DNA of 64,000 nt from Haliotis asinina (taxonomy: Eukaryota > Mollusca > Gastropoda > Lepetellida > Haliotidae), in the NCBI RefSeq assembly GCF_037392515.1, contig NC_090291.1, positions 38,339,001 through 38,403,000 on the forward strand, given 5' to 3'. Below are positions 47,216-59,452 of the stretch, one piece after another (positions within the stretch are counted from its first letter, which is position 1; each line of letters opens with the position of its first letter). The translations under genes were made by a program, and so were the position numbers. Under the pieces are notes generated by a model. That model was given only the letters and a program-made list of their open reading frames with translations, was not told the origin of the DNA and did no database searches.

Positions 47216-47265
47216 CCAACCTGGTTTCAAAGTGTGAAGCCCATTTCTGGAATTCCCAGCGTCCC

Positions 47266-47320
47266 GCCTTGAGAATGCTGGAATATTGCTAAAAGCGGCG
47301 TACAATTCAGCTCACACATG
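47266..47320 (+). mobile_element. SINE tail fragment
   Basis: 'gaatgctggaatattgctaa' plus 'aagcggcgtacaattcagctc'. Confidence 0.6.
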
Positions 47321-48655
47321 CACTTTGGGGAACAGAATTCTTTTTTAATTTTTTAAAGTTTATTCGAATCTCACTTTATTCATACCACCACTATAATTCA
47401 ATGTGCACTTTAAACCCAATCGCCCCATGAAAATCTTGGTTATAATGATCTTCAGTAACCCATGCTTGTCGTAAATGGCGACTGGCCATCTTCATCGTGT
47501 TTACACGGCCGGTGTCAAGCTTCTAATCATGCAGTGATGAATGAGTTTATATCTGTTGATGTCTGGTCAAAATCAATACCCTGGTGTATCAACCTCGATT
47601 TGTTTCGTTTGTATTTGAAAGCTATTTCACTGGTGATGTCATATCATTGCTAAGTTAAGTCTATCATTTGTAAATACAGTGAGTCGATAGCAGGTTGCAG
47701 ATCATCCCTGGAAAATTGTAGCACGTTATCTCCAGACAGAACATTCTTAACATAAGCTCGTCCTGGCCACACGTGGCCTACACATTACTTGCATGTGATC
47801 TACCTGTCAACACGCGGTTAGTTGATCCACGCAAGTTCAGCCAGTCAAGAACTTATCAGCCTATAAACGCACTGTAGACGAACCATCAACCAGCTATCGT
47901 ATATGTCCATGCTGGGACAGCACTACCCCGTCAGCGTATTGTAAGGTCAACACATACACAAAACAATGACTTAAGATGGTTTCATCTTAAGACTTAACAT
48001 AATATTCGTAGCACTAATTGTTTATGTATGATTGGGTATAACATGCCACCAGCATGTTCATTGTATAATGATCCAGCTCAATCTATTGGACGTACTTTGT
48101 TATTGCCAATATCGAATAGATATTTGGACACAATTTTCTGAATGAAGGATACATGGAAAGTAAAATTCATTTACGTGAAGGACATATTTATTTGGGTTAT
48201 TAAGTTAACATAATCCACTTAATGTGGTACTAATAATCAAATATATGATGTATTAATATAATAAGAAAGCAGTGGGGCCTCATTTTATATCGTTTCAAAA
48301 AGAAATAGTACAATGCATGTATTATGAAGTTTCAGAATCCATTGCATTTTGTAACTACGCAAGTTTCCATTCTGTCTGGTCATCGTGCCATTTAATATTT
48401 ACAAATCCTATAACTGACTGACTATATCTTCTCTGTATGTATGTGTACTCTATATATGAGGTAATTTTGTATTTAATCGACACTTTGTATTTAATCGACA
48501 CTATTCACTGTACACTGAAATACCTTCAGTATTGGGCAACACGAAATCGAAGCTGCTGTATTGGAGAAGAAAAACCCAAGAAAACCAGAACATGTCAACA
48601 CTAATGCGTGTGAATACATAGTCAGCACATTCTCGAAAAAAAGAACAGTTAACAT

Positions 48656-49160
48656 GTGATCTGCCAGTCAAAACACGATCCGTCAGCACACCATCGACCG
48701 GTCACCGCATTCTTTACACAAGTCAAGTTACGTTCATCAAGTCAGCGACCTGCCGGCAAACACGCCCATAAAACAACTTCCAGTCAACATAAACATTGTC
48801 AGTCCACCATGAACTTGTCAACACATCATCAACACATTGTCAGAAACACTATCCACTGACTAATCAACAGCCAGTCATTGTTAACACGTTCTTTACATCT
48901 AGTCAATGCAGTGCCAATACACTATCCGCCAGTCAACGCATTGACTGCACACGACCAACTAACCACACACGATCAGTCAATCAATGTTAATACAATGTTA
49001 ATACGCCAACACGCTGCCAATACACTATCCGCCAGTCAACGAATTGACTGCATACAATCAACTAAACACATATTCATTGTTAACACGTTCTTTACATCTA
49101 GCCAACACACTGCCGATCAACGCCAGCCAACGCACTGACTGCACGCGATTAACGGATCAA
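48656..49160. repeat. Degenerate tandem repeat rich in 'gtcaacac'
   Basis: 'acactatccgccagtcaacg' recurs about 105 bp apart (48922, 49027), and 'gttaacacgttctttacatc' about 199 bp apart (48877, 49076). Related sequence begins near 47800. Confidence 0.8.
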
Positions 49161-49214
49161 CGAATGCACACATATATAATTCACACGTTGAAAATTTCAC
49201 TGTTTATTAATTAT

Positions 49215-49885
49215 ACAGTGTTATTACTCATTGCGTAATAGCAGCGCGTGCTGCCATACGTTTAACGTCAAAATATTTTACACTTATGACGTCACAATGC
49301 TAATATCTATGTCACAATAGTATTAGACCTTGCTTAGGAAGGCTAGTCATCACCTCGTTTAATTCTTTGGAAAGAAGTACTTTGCTCGATATTATGTTGC
49401 TAATGTTGGGTGAGTAATAAATACAACACTAAACGATGTCCCGTGTAATACCATATTTATGAAATGAGTGAAGGGTTTGGTATCTAACGAGCGAAAACGG
49501 GTATTGTATTCTCATTATAACTCATTCGTTGAAGATATCGCTGCGGAAAAAATCTACAATGTTAATACACATTGTGTAATAACAACGCGTGGTGCCGGGC
49601 GTATGACGTCATAATGGTTTAGTTACGACGTCACAGTGCTAATACCTCTGTTACAAAGGCACTTGGCCTTACTGGACTCACGGAAAGCTGAAAGTCATCA
49701 CGCTGTAGGCAGTTTCTATCAAATTACGTTGGAGAGTAATAAACAGAAAACTGAATTCGCTTCCGTGAAATAACATTTTTGTTAAACTCGTGAAAGATTT
49801 AGTACCAAACCCGCTTTTGCTCGTCTAAAACTAAATCATTAACTCGTTAGATAAAAATGGTATTACATGGAAGGTCGTTTAGTAT
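49215..49885. mobile_element. Composite non-autonomous element with direct and inverted repeats
   Basis: Two direct copies of about 190 bp (49215-49425, 49563-49745; shared 'gcgtaatag/tgtaataac', 'tatgacgtcacaatgctaat', 'gagtaataaa') and an inverted pair: 'ctaaacgatgtcccgtgtaa' at 49428 against its counterpart near 49885. No coding capacity. Confidence 0.7.
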
Positions 49886-51086
49886 ACTGTATCTAGTAAC
49901 ACGATCACCCTGTCAATATACTGTCATCGCATTCAAGTTTTGATCCTTTTCCTGTATAACAAGTCAGCAGTATTTATACAAGTCATTTATTTTCGCAAAT
50001 AAAAGATGGGCACTGTAATTTTCTATAAGAGAAAAAAACATAGATCAAGATAATTGGTCGAATAAACAATCCGAACTGGTTTAGTTTCGCCAGCGAAACA
50101 ACAGATAAACAAAGTACATAACTGTAAAGGAATTAGATGACACATTCAAATTACACATAAATGACACTCCGTGTGCTTGATTTTCCGTTCTCACAGACCA
50201 CAGTTTCATACGGATGAACACACGAGTAAGCAAATAGCATATAATAGACTGTAAACACTCGTAACATGCAAGCACAACTTAAATTGCATCCGTCACCTTA
50301 CATTAAATAAAAGACAACAACATTTTGATTAATGCGGGGTGTTTTTTGGTTAAAATAGACGTCAAAGACAGCAGCAGCTTTCGTTATGACAGTGACATCA
50401 GGTCATTTAACGAACCTCAGTCTTGAGGAAAGTATTGTTGAATACACAATGAAAGCCAGTTAATCCGGAGAATACTGCCAACAGTAAACTCGCAGGGATT
50501 AACGGTTGTCGAGATGAAGAACCCTGCCATCGATTATTCAGCGTATTGTCTCAAGTGTATTTTTATAATCGATTGAAAATAGAAATTCGAGATGGCCTAT
50601 GTGAACATGAAAACCTTCCTAATAGGTTTTCGTGTTCAGAATGGACAGTTGAAAGTGTTTTTTTTATTAAGACAAGGTTCCACAAGGTTTCAACATGTTC
50701 ATTACTTTTGGTTCTTGATTTAGCTCTCTTTCAGAACATTTTGTATGCAGTACCAAGAGCTGATTTGATCAAAGTCTTATTGACGACAAACGAACAGATG
50801 CTCTTAAGACGACACAGATAAAAAGGAATCTCGCTTATTCGGACAATTTTCTTCGCCCACATAAGAAATGTCCGGAATGTAGAGGGTTCGGAATGTCAAG
50901 GTTTTGAGATAAATGCCATGGTTAACCTTACATAAACATGACCACCACCCATAAAAAAAGCCAGGAGCCCGATCCCCAAAGCGTTCGGAGCGGGCGCTAT
51001 TCGTAATATGTTTCACCATTTTCGCATGGCTACGAATTTCTATTGAATCAGGGCCCCAGGGGAAACTTCGATGCTGGTGTATAGTA
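49886..51086. other. Intergenic DNA 3' of the receptor gene
   Basis: No gene is seen. A small hairpin 'gaaaaccttcctaataggtt' occurs near 50608. A minus-strand AATAAA at 50663-50668 could end the receptor mRNA about 420 nt past its stop. Confidence 0.4.
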
Positions 51087-54000
51087 TCAAGCAGTCGATG
51101 TCAGTTTGGAAGTTGAGGCATCACTGATGTCACTCGTGCCTCGTGGACTGATGTCATTAGTTTCTGCTGTGACGTGATCAGTTTCTGCGTATTCTTGCAA
51201 GGTGTTATAATTTGGTCTTCCACGGTTGCCTTTGAAATACTTCTGGGTAACGGGGTAGGCCGACTCGATTTCCCAGATGCTTTCATCCTCGGCATCATTG
51301 TCACTGAGAAACCGCCTCCATTTGTTGCGTTTGTAGATGTACATGCCTACCAGAACACTGATCACAGTGAGGGCTAGCACCCCGAGAACAACCCCGGCTA
51401 TCAGTGGGGCGTGGTCCTTTCCGTATCTGAGAAGCAGGTCTTCGGCTGAAGCAAATACATAGTTACACGTTACACCATACAATAGGTAGCATAGTGGATA
51501 CCGGATGTAACCATATTTCCGAGTTCGATGCCATATATTTGAATGGTTCTGGTGTACAGGGCTCGTGCGTACTTCACGGCACTTTGCGAGACTTTAACAC
51601 TTCCGGTGACAAACAACGTTTCATTACCTTTTCGAATGGTCTCATGGTTGTCAGTTGACAGTGAAGAACCGATTATCTTTGCAGGAATAATATAATTTCC
51701 GATGTGACCATCCACAAAATTAGCCAACTATGACGACTGGCAACAGCTAGTAAAATTATATTTGGCGATCGCGCAATTTGGAACGAGAAGTGGTTCTTGA
51801 ATGTATGCTTGTCACCGGAAACCTAGTACCGGAGGTAAGCTGGGCCCCGTCTCGCATATCGCTAGTTACAACACGCAAAAAGGGAACAGGGAACCAGTTT
51901 AGTACCGGAACCTTACATGCCTTACGAGACTTACGTGCCCTATTGCTATCAGAGACGTAAATCTTTGCTCATAAAGCACCACGCGACATATGTAGCATGT
52001 GATCACAACTGTGATGCCAAGAATTCCCTTTAATTCTTTTTGTTTATAATTGTCACAAATCTAATGTGAAATTGAGACTATTACGAGCTATAGACTTTTT
52101 GTTGCTCTTGATCAGCGTCTAGACTCTTCCTGCAAAAATTATCAAGACTCCAGTTCGATTCCTCAAATGGGACCAAGATGTCGCAGTTTCCTGGTAACCT
52201 GGACATTGCTAAAAAGAGGGGCAAACCAATAATCAGTCGCTACCTACTTGTACCAATAACGCCGATGAGTGTTTGGCTTGCACTTGTGAATGTATATACC
52301 TGTCTTATTCATTATTAGTGCCCATGATGTATGTTTGCATTTTGTGATTGCTGTATTTACATGCAAGTGATTTATCCTTATTAGTGTTTGTGGCACATAT
52401 ATAACATCCTGTTTCTCAGAGTGTAAACACCGACAGGTATACAACAGCACCAGACTAATCAATGATTGTGCAATTATCTCCGACAGTGGGACTACAAAGT
52501 ACAGGTCTAGTTAACATGAATTATAGATCCACACAGGTGATTTGGTATAATGAGTTGTCGATAGCCTGGGGAGGATGTAGTCTGTGTGACTTATATTGGA
52601 ACATGGGCCACGGGAGCATGGGTGATTGATGAAATGTCAGGTTGTGGGTTGTTAGGTCGGGTTTAGTGGAGTGATGTGATTGGTATTTAAGGTTGCATTC
52701 AGGAACATTTAGACTTCAAGACGACCGTCTGTAAATAATGACGTTTGAACAAAACAAATTTAACACTCTGTTTTGTTTGTTTGTTTGTTTAACGCCTCAT
52801 TCAAGAATATACCAGCTACCTGGCGGCGGTCTGTAAATAATCGAGTCTAGACCATCCAATCCAGTGATCAACAGCATGAACATCGATCTGCTAAATTGGG
52901 ATACGTTGACATGTGTCTACCAAGTCAGCGAGCCTGACCAACCGATCCCGCTAGTCGACGTACACGACAAGCATGGGTTGGGGAAGACTAACCCGGAGTT
53001 TCATAGGGATGAGTATTTTGCTGGCGCATATGCAGGGGAGGATTACACGCTTCGACTGTCGTAAGTCTGTACTAAGGTATGGGAATTACGATCACATTAG
53101 CGCAAAGAGCACTTTGTGCAAAAGAACCTTGGATGACAGTCAACTCTTATGACAGCGGGCGAGTTCAAACCCCGGGGAGGGGGCACAAAGGGATGTTGCG
53201 CTGTGACTGTCGTAAGTCTACGTTAAAATATGGGAGCTACGATCACCTTAGCGCTACGGGTCGCTGATCTGCACAGATTAATAGTCTGTCATTGTGCTCA
53301 CATTATGCTGTAGTTACTTCGTTCTAGGTATGTGGCAGTTTGAGTTAAGAACAGTATTTTGGTACACTTCGCACATCCACACAATGTGAAGGCCGTAAAA
53401 CCATACCCGTGCATGCTGCTTCATCGGAGTTATCTCCACACTGGTCAAGGCCATTACACTGTAGGTCACTGTCGATGCAGAAGGAGTTGTTGCAGGAGAA
53501 GTCCCCGGATGCACATGTTCCTGAGTGAGAAAACATGAACGCTAACGATTACCTTCAGAGCGGAAACATTTAAGTACTTTCTGGCGTTCACATTTGTCAT
53601 CTCCTTACTCTTGAAGCAAACTGTTTTCAAGTGAAAGATATAATTTCAACTTACCATTATATACCGCCGTGAACAGCAAGGCGAATCCTCGCCCAATTCC
53701 GGTACTATCCGTGACGAAGGACACGGTGATAGAGTTACCGCTGGACATGGCATTGCTGGGTAAAACGGTGCCACAAAGAGGGTTCGCATTCAGTCTGGTT
53801 TGACTGACGTCATTTCCGTCATACAAATTTACATAATCTGTACATGAGCCATTATGTTTCTTCTCAAAGTCAAATCTTTGAAATTTTGCGAAAACCCTCT
53901 TGTTAGCTGCGACTGTGACGGTGTATGTACAAGAGACGTCATTGGAGTAGTGCAGGCCGACGCTGCTCTCCAATTGGTGACTGGTCAAGACGGTGACGCT

Positions 54001-55617
54001 TCTGTTGCATTTCGCAGGGAAAAAATCTGAAAATACAAACAAATTGCACTCATGAACCGGACCGGGTGTGTTGTCTTGCAAAGAGGGGTGGTCATTTGGG
54101 TAGTCAGCTTGTCTTGTTCCACACGGACACAAATGCAAAACTGGTAGCACAAATCATCATCATCATCATCATCATTATCATCTGATTTACCTTTAGCAAT
54201 ATTCCAGCAATATCAAGGAGGAAGACAACAGAAATGGTCTTCACACATCGTACCCATGTGGGGAATCAAATCCAGGTCTTAAGCGGGACGAGCGAGCGCT
54301 TTAACCACTTGGCATATGTAAGAGGAAGGTACACACACCCAGTTTTATGTGTGGAATGGAATACATGTGTAACCGCCTGACATTGTATGGTAAATCGACA
54401 TGTACATAGTATTAGTGCTGTATTATGTGTGGTAATATGTCGACAAGCACTGCTGGGAAAGCATATGTAAGAGGAAGGGACACACACCCAGTTTTATGTG
54501 TGGAATGGAATACATGTGTAACCGCCTGACATTGTATGGTAAATCGACATGTACATAGTATTAGTGCTGTATTATGTGTGGTAATATATCGACAAGCACT
54601 GCTGGGAAAGCATATGTAAGAGGAAGAGACACACACCCAGTTTTATGTGTGGAATAGAATACATGTGTAACCGCCTGACATTGTATGGTAAATCGACATG
54701 TACATAGTATTAGTGCTGTATTATGTGTGGTAATATATCGACAAGCACTGCTGGGAAAGCATATGTAAGAGGAAGAGACACACACCCAGTTTAATGTGTG
54801 GAATGGAATACATGTGTAACCGACTGACATTGTATGGTAAATCGACATGTACATAGTATTAGTGCTATATTACTAGTATGTGTGGTAATATATCGACAAG
54901 CACTGAATTGTTATGCTATATTATGCGGGGTAATATATATATACCACACACAAATACAGCCGAGATAGCTTCCCTGTGTAATATAAACGCCCATCTCAAA
55001 ACGTCCGAGATGAGAGTTCAACCACCACCTCTACTCCAATACACGTTGTAAACGTCAAAGTGAAGTTTGGTCGAGAGACAAGTCTTCCCCTCCCAAGCGC
55101 CATGTTGTAAACATCAATCTCAAGTCGGGGCCTGGAGAGTCCACGGTGTTGGCAGTGTGCCAAGTTTAGTACGGCTCCATGTCATATGCAGGTCAGCAGG
55201 TTGAAAATGAGACTTGATCATTAAACATGCGTTAACAGGCACGGCACACAAACCCGTCCTTTGAATCAACACCGCCACCACCACGTCTTCACAGACGGTG
55301 GAAACTGTATAATCTCAACTCTATAAGATAGGGAATGTGCATTGTCAGTAAATGTCTTACTGTAAGGAGATCGTCTCAACCACTATTGATTTTCTACAGG
55401 ATACACGCTAGCTCTTTCCATGTCACTGGGTGAGAAGTACAAGTGTCCAGCATATGTCACAGACAGATCCTATCACAGAACGCGAAACAAACAACACTTG
55501 TGAACAAATAATACGATTTCTGACATTACCAACGGAGAGGGTCGACGCCATCCCAGCCGCCAACACAAGCACTCCGCACGAAGTCAGCATCCCTCGAATC
55601 GAACCTTCCGCTGTCAT
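51087..55617 (-). CDS. CUB-LDLa single-pass receptor (NETO-like)
   Basis: 310 residues from four exons: 55617-55530, 54026-53655, 53520-53407, 51445-51087; every intron is phase 1, the usual pattern for shuffled extracellular modules. Signal peptide at residues 1-25 (M10 is also a good start); CUB domain at 35-150 with four cysteines; LDL-receptor class A module at 154-191 with six cysteines and CGDNSDE (calcium site); transmembrane helix at about 206-229; basic stop-transfer KRNKWRR; 75-residue cytoplasmic tail with acidic DNDAEDES, NYNTL and a Ser/Thr-rich end. N-glycosylation sequons NRS, NGS and NNS are seen. CUB-LDLa-TM order resembles NETO proteins (auxiliary subunits of glutamate receptors), but those have two CUBs, so orthology is not claimed. 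It lies between the PPxY genes B and C, same strand. Confidence 0.88.
51846..51905 (-). repeat. 60-bp dispersed block, copy 2
   Basis: Minus strand 'aaactggttccctgttccct' ... 'gcgatatgcgagacgggg', matching 25568-25630. It lies in intron 3 of the receptor gene. Confidence 0.65.
52776..53010 (-). mobile_element. SINE family 1 copy
   Basis: 'gtttaacgcctcattcaaga' tail through 'catgggttggggaagactaa' head; in intron 3 of the receptor gene. Confidence 0.8.
53060..53270. repeat. Short direct repeat pair with B-box-like block
   Basis: 'ctgtcgtaagtct' followed by 'tatggga..tacgatcac.ttagcgc' occurs at about 53056 and 53207, about 151 bp apart. Between them is 'gcgagttcaaaccccgggga', B-box-like. Confidence 0.55.
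54145..54180. repeat. (CAT)n microsatellite
   Basis: About nine units at the edge of a SINE. Confidence 0.9.
54181..54318 (-). mobile_element. tRNA-type SINE (family 2)
   Basis: Minus strand: 'gccaagtggttaaagcgctc' and 'cctggatttgattcccc'; tail 'attgctggaatattgctaaa'. Its head abuts the 149-bp tandem repeat. Confidence 0.8.
54312..54907. repeat. 149-bp tandem repeat, four copies
   Basis: Units start 'gcatatgtaagaggaag' at 54312, 54461, 54610 and 54759 and are almost identical. They are in intron 1 of the receptor gene. They encode false 70-97 codon frames. Confidence 0.96.
54907..55150 (+). repeat. Inverted dispersed repeat, left copy
   Basis: Matches the complement of 60030-60300 over about 240 bp: 'ggtaatat', 'atacagccgagatag', 'aaacgcccat', 'ccatgttgtaaacat', 'gagagacaag'. 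Confidence 0.7.
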
Positions 55618-57050
55618 TTTCCTCCTCTGCTGTCCCCTGAATCACATCTTACGCCATTTTCGTTTTCTTTGTGTTTAAACATGCATGGTACACCCCTACC
55701 GCGTCACAGGGTCACAATGTAGGTAATCCGTATTGTCAGTGCAATTGTCTTCTGGTCGCGGTCGATAACTATATACCCAGTAGGCAATGTTTAGAAATGG
55801 CCTCCGTTGCCTAGCGACGGTATTGACTGACATTCAGAAGGGCTTATTTCTCATGATCGCGTTAGGAAGGTGTTAATTGCAGAAGGAAACTGAAGTTAAA
55901 TGGTCAGGCCCACCCATTGCCGCCTTCGTCAACTGGCAATAAAAGTCAATATGTCGTGTTATGGACGTATTATTTCCTTGTTAGGGGAGAAGTTTGGGGG
56001 TAATGTAAATAAGGAAATATCAGTGCCGCACAGCCATTTTATCACTGCTTCTGGTGGTCGTGTTCAAATATTGCTCTTGTGGGCGTGGCCTAACTGTTAT
56101 CGACATCTGTTAAGCTGCTAACATGCACAGACCGATTTAGTGAAAGAACATGCTCGTAAAACAAATATATTTTCATGCATATAAAACGACCAAAGACCGT
56201 CGGAACTATATGAATAAAAATCAAAACATTGTCAGAAAGATGAAAAAATCAGGGCATGATTTAAAAAGGCTAATTGAATACATACATGAAAAATATGACC
56301 TGTTTGTAGCTTGGGAACACGATAACAGAATAGTTTCAGTAGGTAATAAATACACTTTATTTCTAGAAAGTCACATAGACATTGGTACAGCATGTAGTAG
56401 GTCGTTTGTGACCTAGGCTCTTATCTAGCTTGTGGTCTACCCCTGGCAAGCTTGAAACGTGGCTTCGACGGACTCAAAGCTGTTATGTAAGAGTGATGTG
56501 CGTGATAAGATATACGTACATAAATGCAAGGGTAATAAAGGGCCGCAATAAATCAATTAATGGACTTTCATCCGCCTTGCAAATATTTACGCGTCTCATT
56601 ATATTAGTATCTGTTTATCATTGTTTATGTAATTCGTATAAATCCAATGTTCAAGGTGCATGTATACATTGATACATATGTGATTTACGCAAATGTACAT
56701 GTATATTAAATGGGAGAAATCGGAGGGTAACTCGCTCAGAAATGCTTTTCGTCTTTGAAGCGACATTTTATTTGTTTATAGTTTAGCGCCGCACACAGCA
56801 TTACAATGGAAGCTGTCAAAACCAGCATCTGTCCAGTCCGACAGGTTGTCAACAACGGCATAAAATCTCAGTTCCATCCATGACTTGTACATGCATCATC
56901 AGCTCTATAATCCATCACATTGTCTAAACTGGATTATTTACTCAGTCCCAATGAGTGCCGGTATAGCCAGCTTCCACTGTATTCACGCGAGATAATAGTG
57001 AATGAAGGGTGGAATTCAGAAGACGAAAACGGGGAAAAGCGGTTTTCCCC
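55618..57050. other. Intergenic DNA between the receptor gene and gene C
   Basis: No gene is supported. Plus-strand frames of 73 codons (55900-56121) and 88 codons (56150-56416) are AT-rich with no recognised domain. A small inverted repeat lies at 56810-56980 ('atggaagctg' against 'cagcttcca'). Confidence 0.45.
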
Positions 57051-57055
57051 GGGTA

Positions 57056-58275
57056 TGTGAAATAATAATATGAGAACTGATTTATCATGATCTATACACA
57101 CAGTAATATGAGAACTGGTTTATCATGATCTATACACACAGTAATATGAGAACTGGTTTATCATGGTCTATACAAAAAGAGAAAAACGGGAATAATAATA
57201 TGAGAACTGATTTATCATGGTCTATAAAAGAGAGAAAAACGGGGACAAAAATATGAGAACTGATTTATCATGGTCTATACAAAAAGAGAAAAACGGGAAT
57301 AATAATATGAGAACTGATTTATCATGGTCTATAAAAGAGAGAAAAACGGGGACAAAAATATGAGAACTGATTTATCATGGTCTATACAAAAAGAGAAAAA
57401 CGGGAATAATAATATGAGAGCTGATTTATCATGGTCTATAAAAGAGAGAAAAACGGGGACAAAAATATGAGAACTGATTTATCATGGTCTATAAAAGAGA
57501 GAAAAACGGGGACAAAAATATGAGAACTGATTTATCATGGTCTATAAAAGAGAGAAAAACGGGGACAAAAATATGAGAACTGGTTTATCATGGTCTATAC
57601 AAAAAGAGAAAAACGGGAATAATAATATGAGAACTGATTTATCATGGTCTATAAAAGAGAGAAAACCGGGGACAAAAATATGAGAACTGGTTTATCATGG
57701 TCTATAAAAAACGGAGCAAAAACGGGGACAATAATATGAGGACTGATATAAAACAGAGCAAAATACTCTATAAAACAGAAGAAAACGGGGACAATAATAG
57801 GAGAACTGATTTATCATAGTTTATAAAACACACAAAACGGGGACAATACTATGAGAACTGATTTATCATGGTCCATAAAACATAGAAAACGAGGACAATA
57901 ATATGAGAACTGATTAATCATAGTCTATAAAACAGAGTAAAACGTTGACTGATTTATCATGTTCCATGAAAGAGAGGAAAACGGGAACAATAATATGAGA
58001 ACTGATTTATCATGGTCTATGAAAAAGAGAAACAGGGACAATAATATTAGGGAAAAACGAGAAAAAAGAGAAAAACCCGAATAATAATATGAGAACTGAT
58101 TTATGATAGTCTATAAAACAGAGATATAAAACAGGGGAGAACAGGTACAATAATATAAGAGCTGATTTATCATAGTCCATAAAAGGGAGGAAAACAGGTA
58201 CAATAATATGAGAGCTGAAATATCATGGTCCATAAAACACAGGAAAACGGGGACAATAATATGAGAACTGATGAG
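57056..58275. repeat. ~53-60-bp minisatellite 3' of gene C
   Basis: About 20 units of 'atatgagaactgatttatca' plus 'tggtctataaaagagagaaa' plus 'aacggggac', in two main variants (xx-aaaagag and xx-acaaaaag) that partly alternate between 57170 and 57700, then become irregular. Confidence 0.94.
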
Positions 58276-58467
58276 AACTAACCTACACATAAGCACTGCT
58301 CAGGAGCTTTTTACATCTGAGGCAGCAACAATGGTGGCAAAATCAGATACCCCTGGACTGGAACCCGTATTTCCCTCCAACCCCACCTCCCACCACCACC
58401 GCAGAAAAGTCAGTACAGAAGAAAAGTTGCAGAACACATGAAACAATGTTAAACGGCCATTTCTTCT

Positions 58468-59218
58468 TCACAGCCTCATCGCTTGGTTCTGTGGTTCTCG
58501 CATAGGGTACGGAGGGTGTCGCGCACCGGCTGGGGGTTGGTTCTGGCTTGCACTGTAAGGGGGCGGCATGCCTTGGGCACCGGCTGGGGGTCGGAACTGG
58601 TTTGGTGCGTAAGGTGGTGGCATGGATCGTGAAGGGATTTGGTTGCCTGGGTGACGTCCTGCGGCCATTGCTCGCCCAGGGTAGGATCTGTCAGGCATCA
58701 CCTCATGTTGGACCAAGCCAGCCCGATCCTGGAACAGGGATTGGTAGGTTCAAATGGCAACCACCATGTACTGACACGAACTGTCATGTTAAATTGTTGA
58801 ATACATGTACATACATACCAACAGTTTTCACGCCATATCGCTCAAATAATGCTGTTAAAAGCCCGCTTTAAGTTGTAAACAATATTGGTTTAGACCGTGT
58901 TCTAAATTGCAAACAGGTAATATTGTGATGTTGACATGTGTACGAAAAAACTACTCATTTTAAATGTAACTAAGTGTAATCGTAGATTTGTGGGTATGCG
59001 TAAACTTGGTCTTGTCGGTATACGGCGGAAATAATGCTGACACGGCGGTCAACTCACTCACTCACTCACTCAATGTAATGACCGAATGCCTTTGTACAAC
59101 ATAATTTTGAACAATTAGCTGCATTGCTGCATACATACATACATACATACATACATACATACATACATACATACATACATACATACATACATACATACAT
59201 ACATACATACATACAGGC

Positions 59219-59254
<36 letters not shown>

Positions 59255-59421
59255 CTACGCACGCACATACGCACGCACATGCATGCATGTATGTATGTAA
59301 GTATGTATGTATGTAAGCCTGTATGTATGTATGTATGTAAGCCTGTATGTATGTATGTATGTATGTATGTATGTATGTATGTATGTATGTATGTATGTAT
59401 GTATGTATGTATGTATGTATG

Positions 59422-59452
<31 letters not shown>

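Noticed and set aside
46881-47305. Frames of 76-125 codons rich in F, C and V, and one rich in K, N and T
   Set aside because: Translations of the A/C-only tract.
51470-51727. 85-codon minus-strand frame in the receptor gene, between exons 3 and 4
   Set aside because: Protein-like, but no splice sites in phase 1 that would place it in the receptor, and no known domain.
54266-54854. Three similar 73-97 codon frames
   Set aside because: Repeats of the 149-bp unit, not a gene family.
56150-56416. 88-codon plus-strand frame as a gene
   Set aside because: Lysine and asparagine rich as expected from AT-rich DNA; no domain, no splice context.
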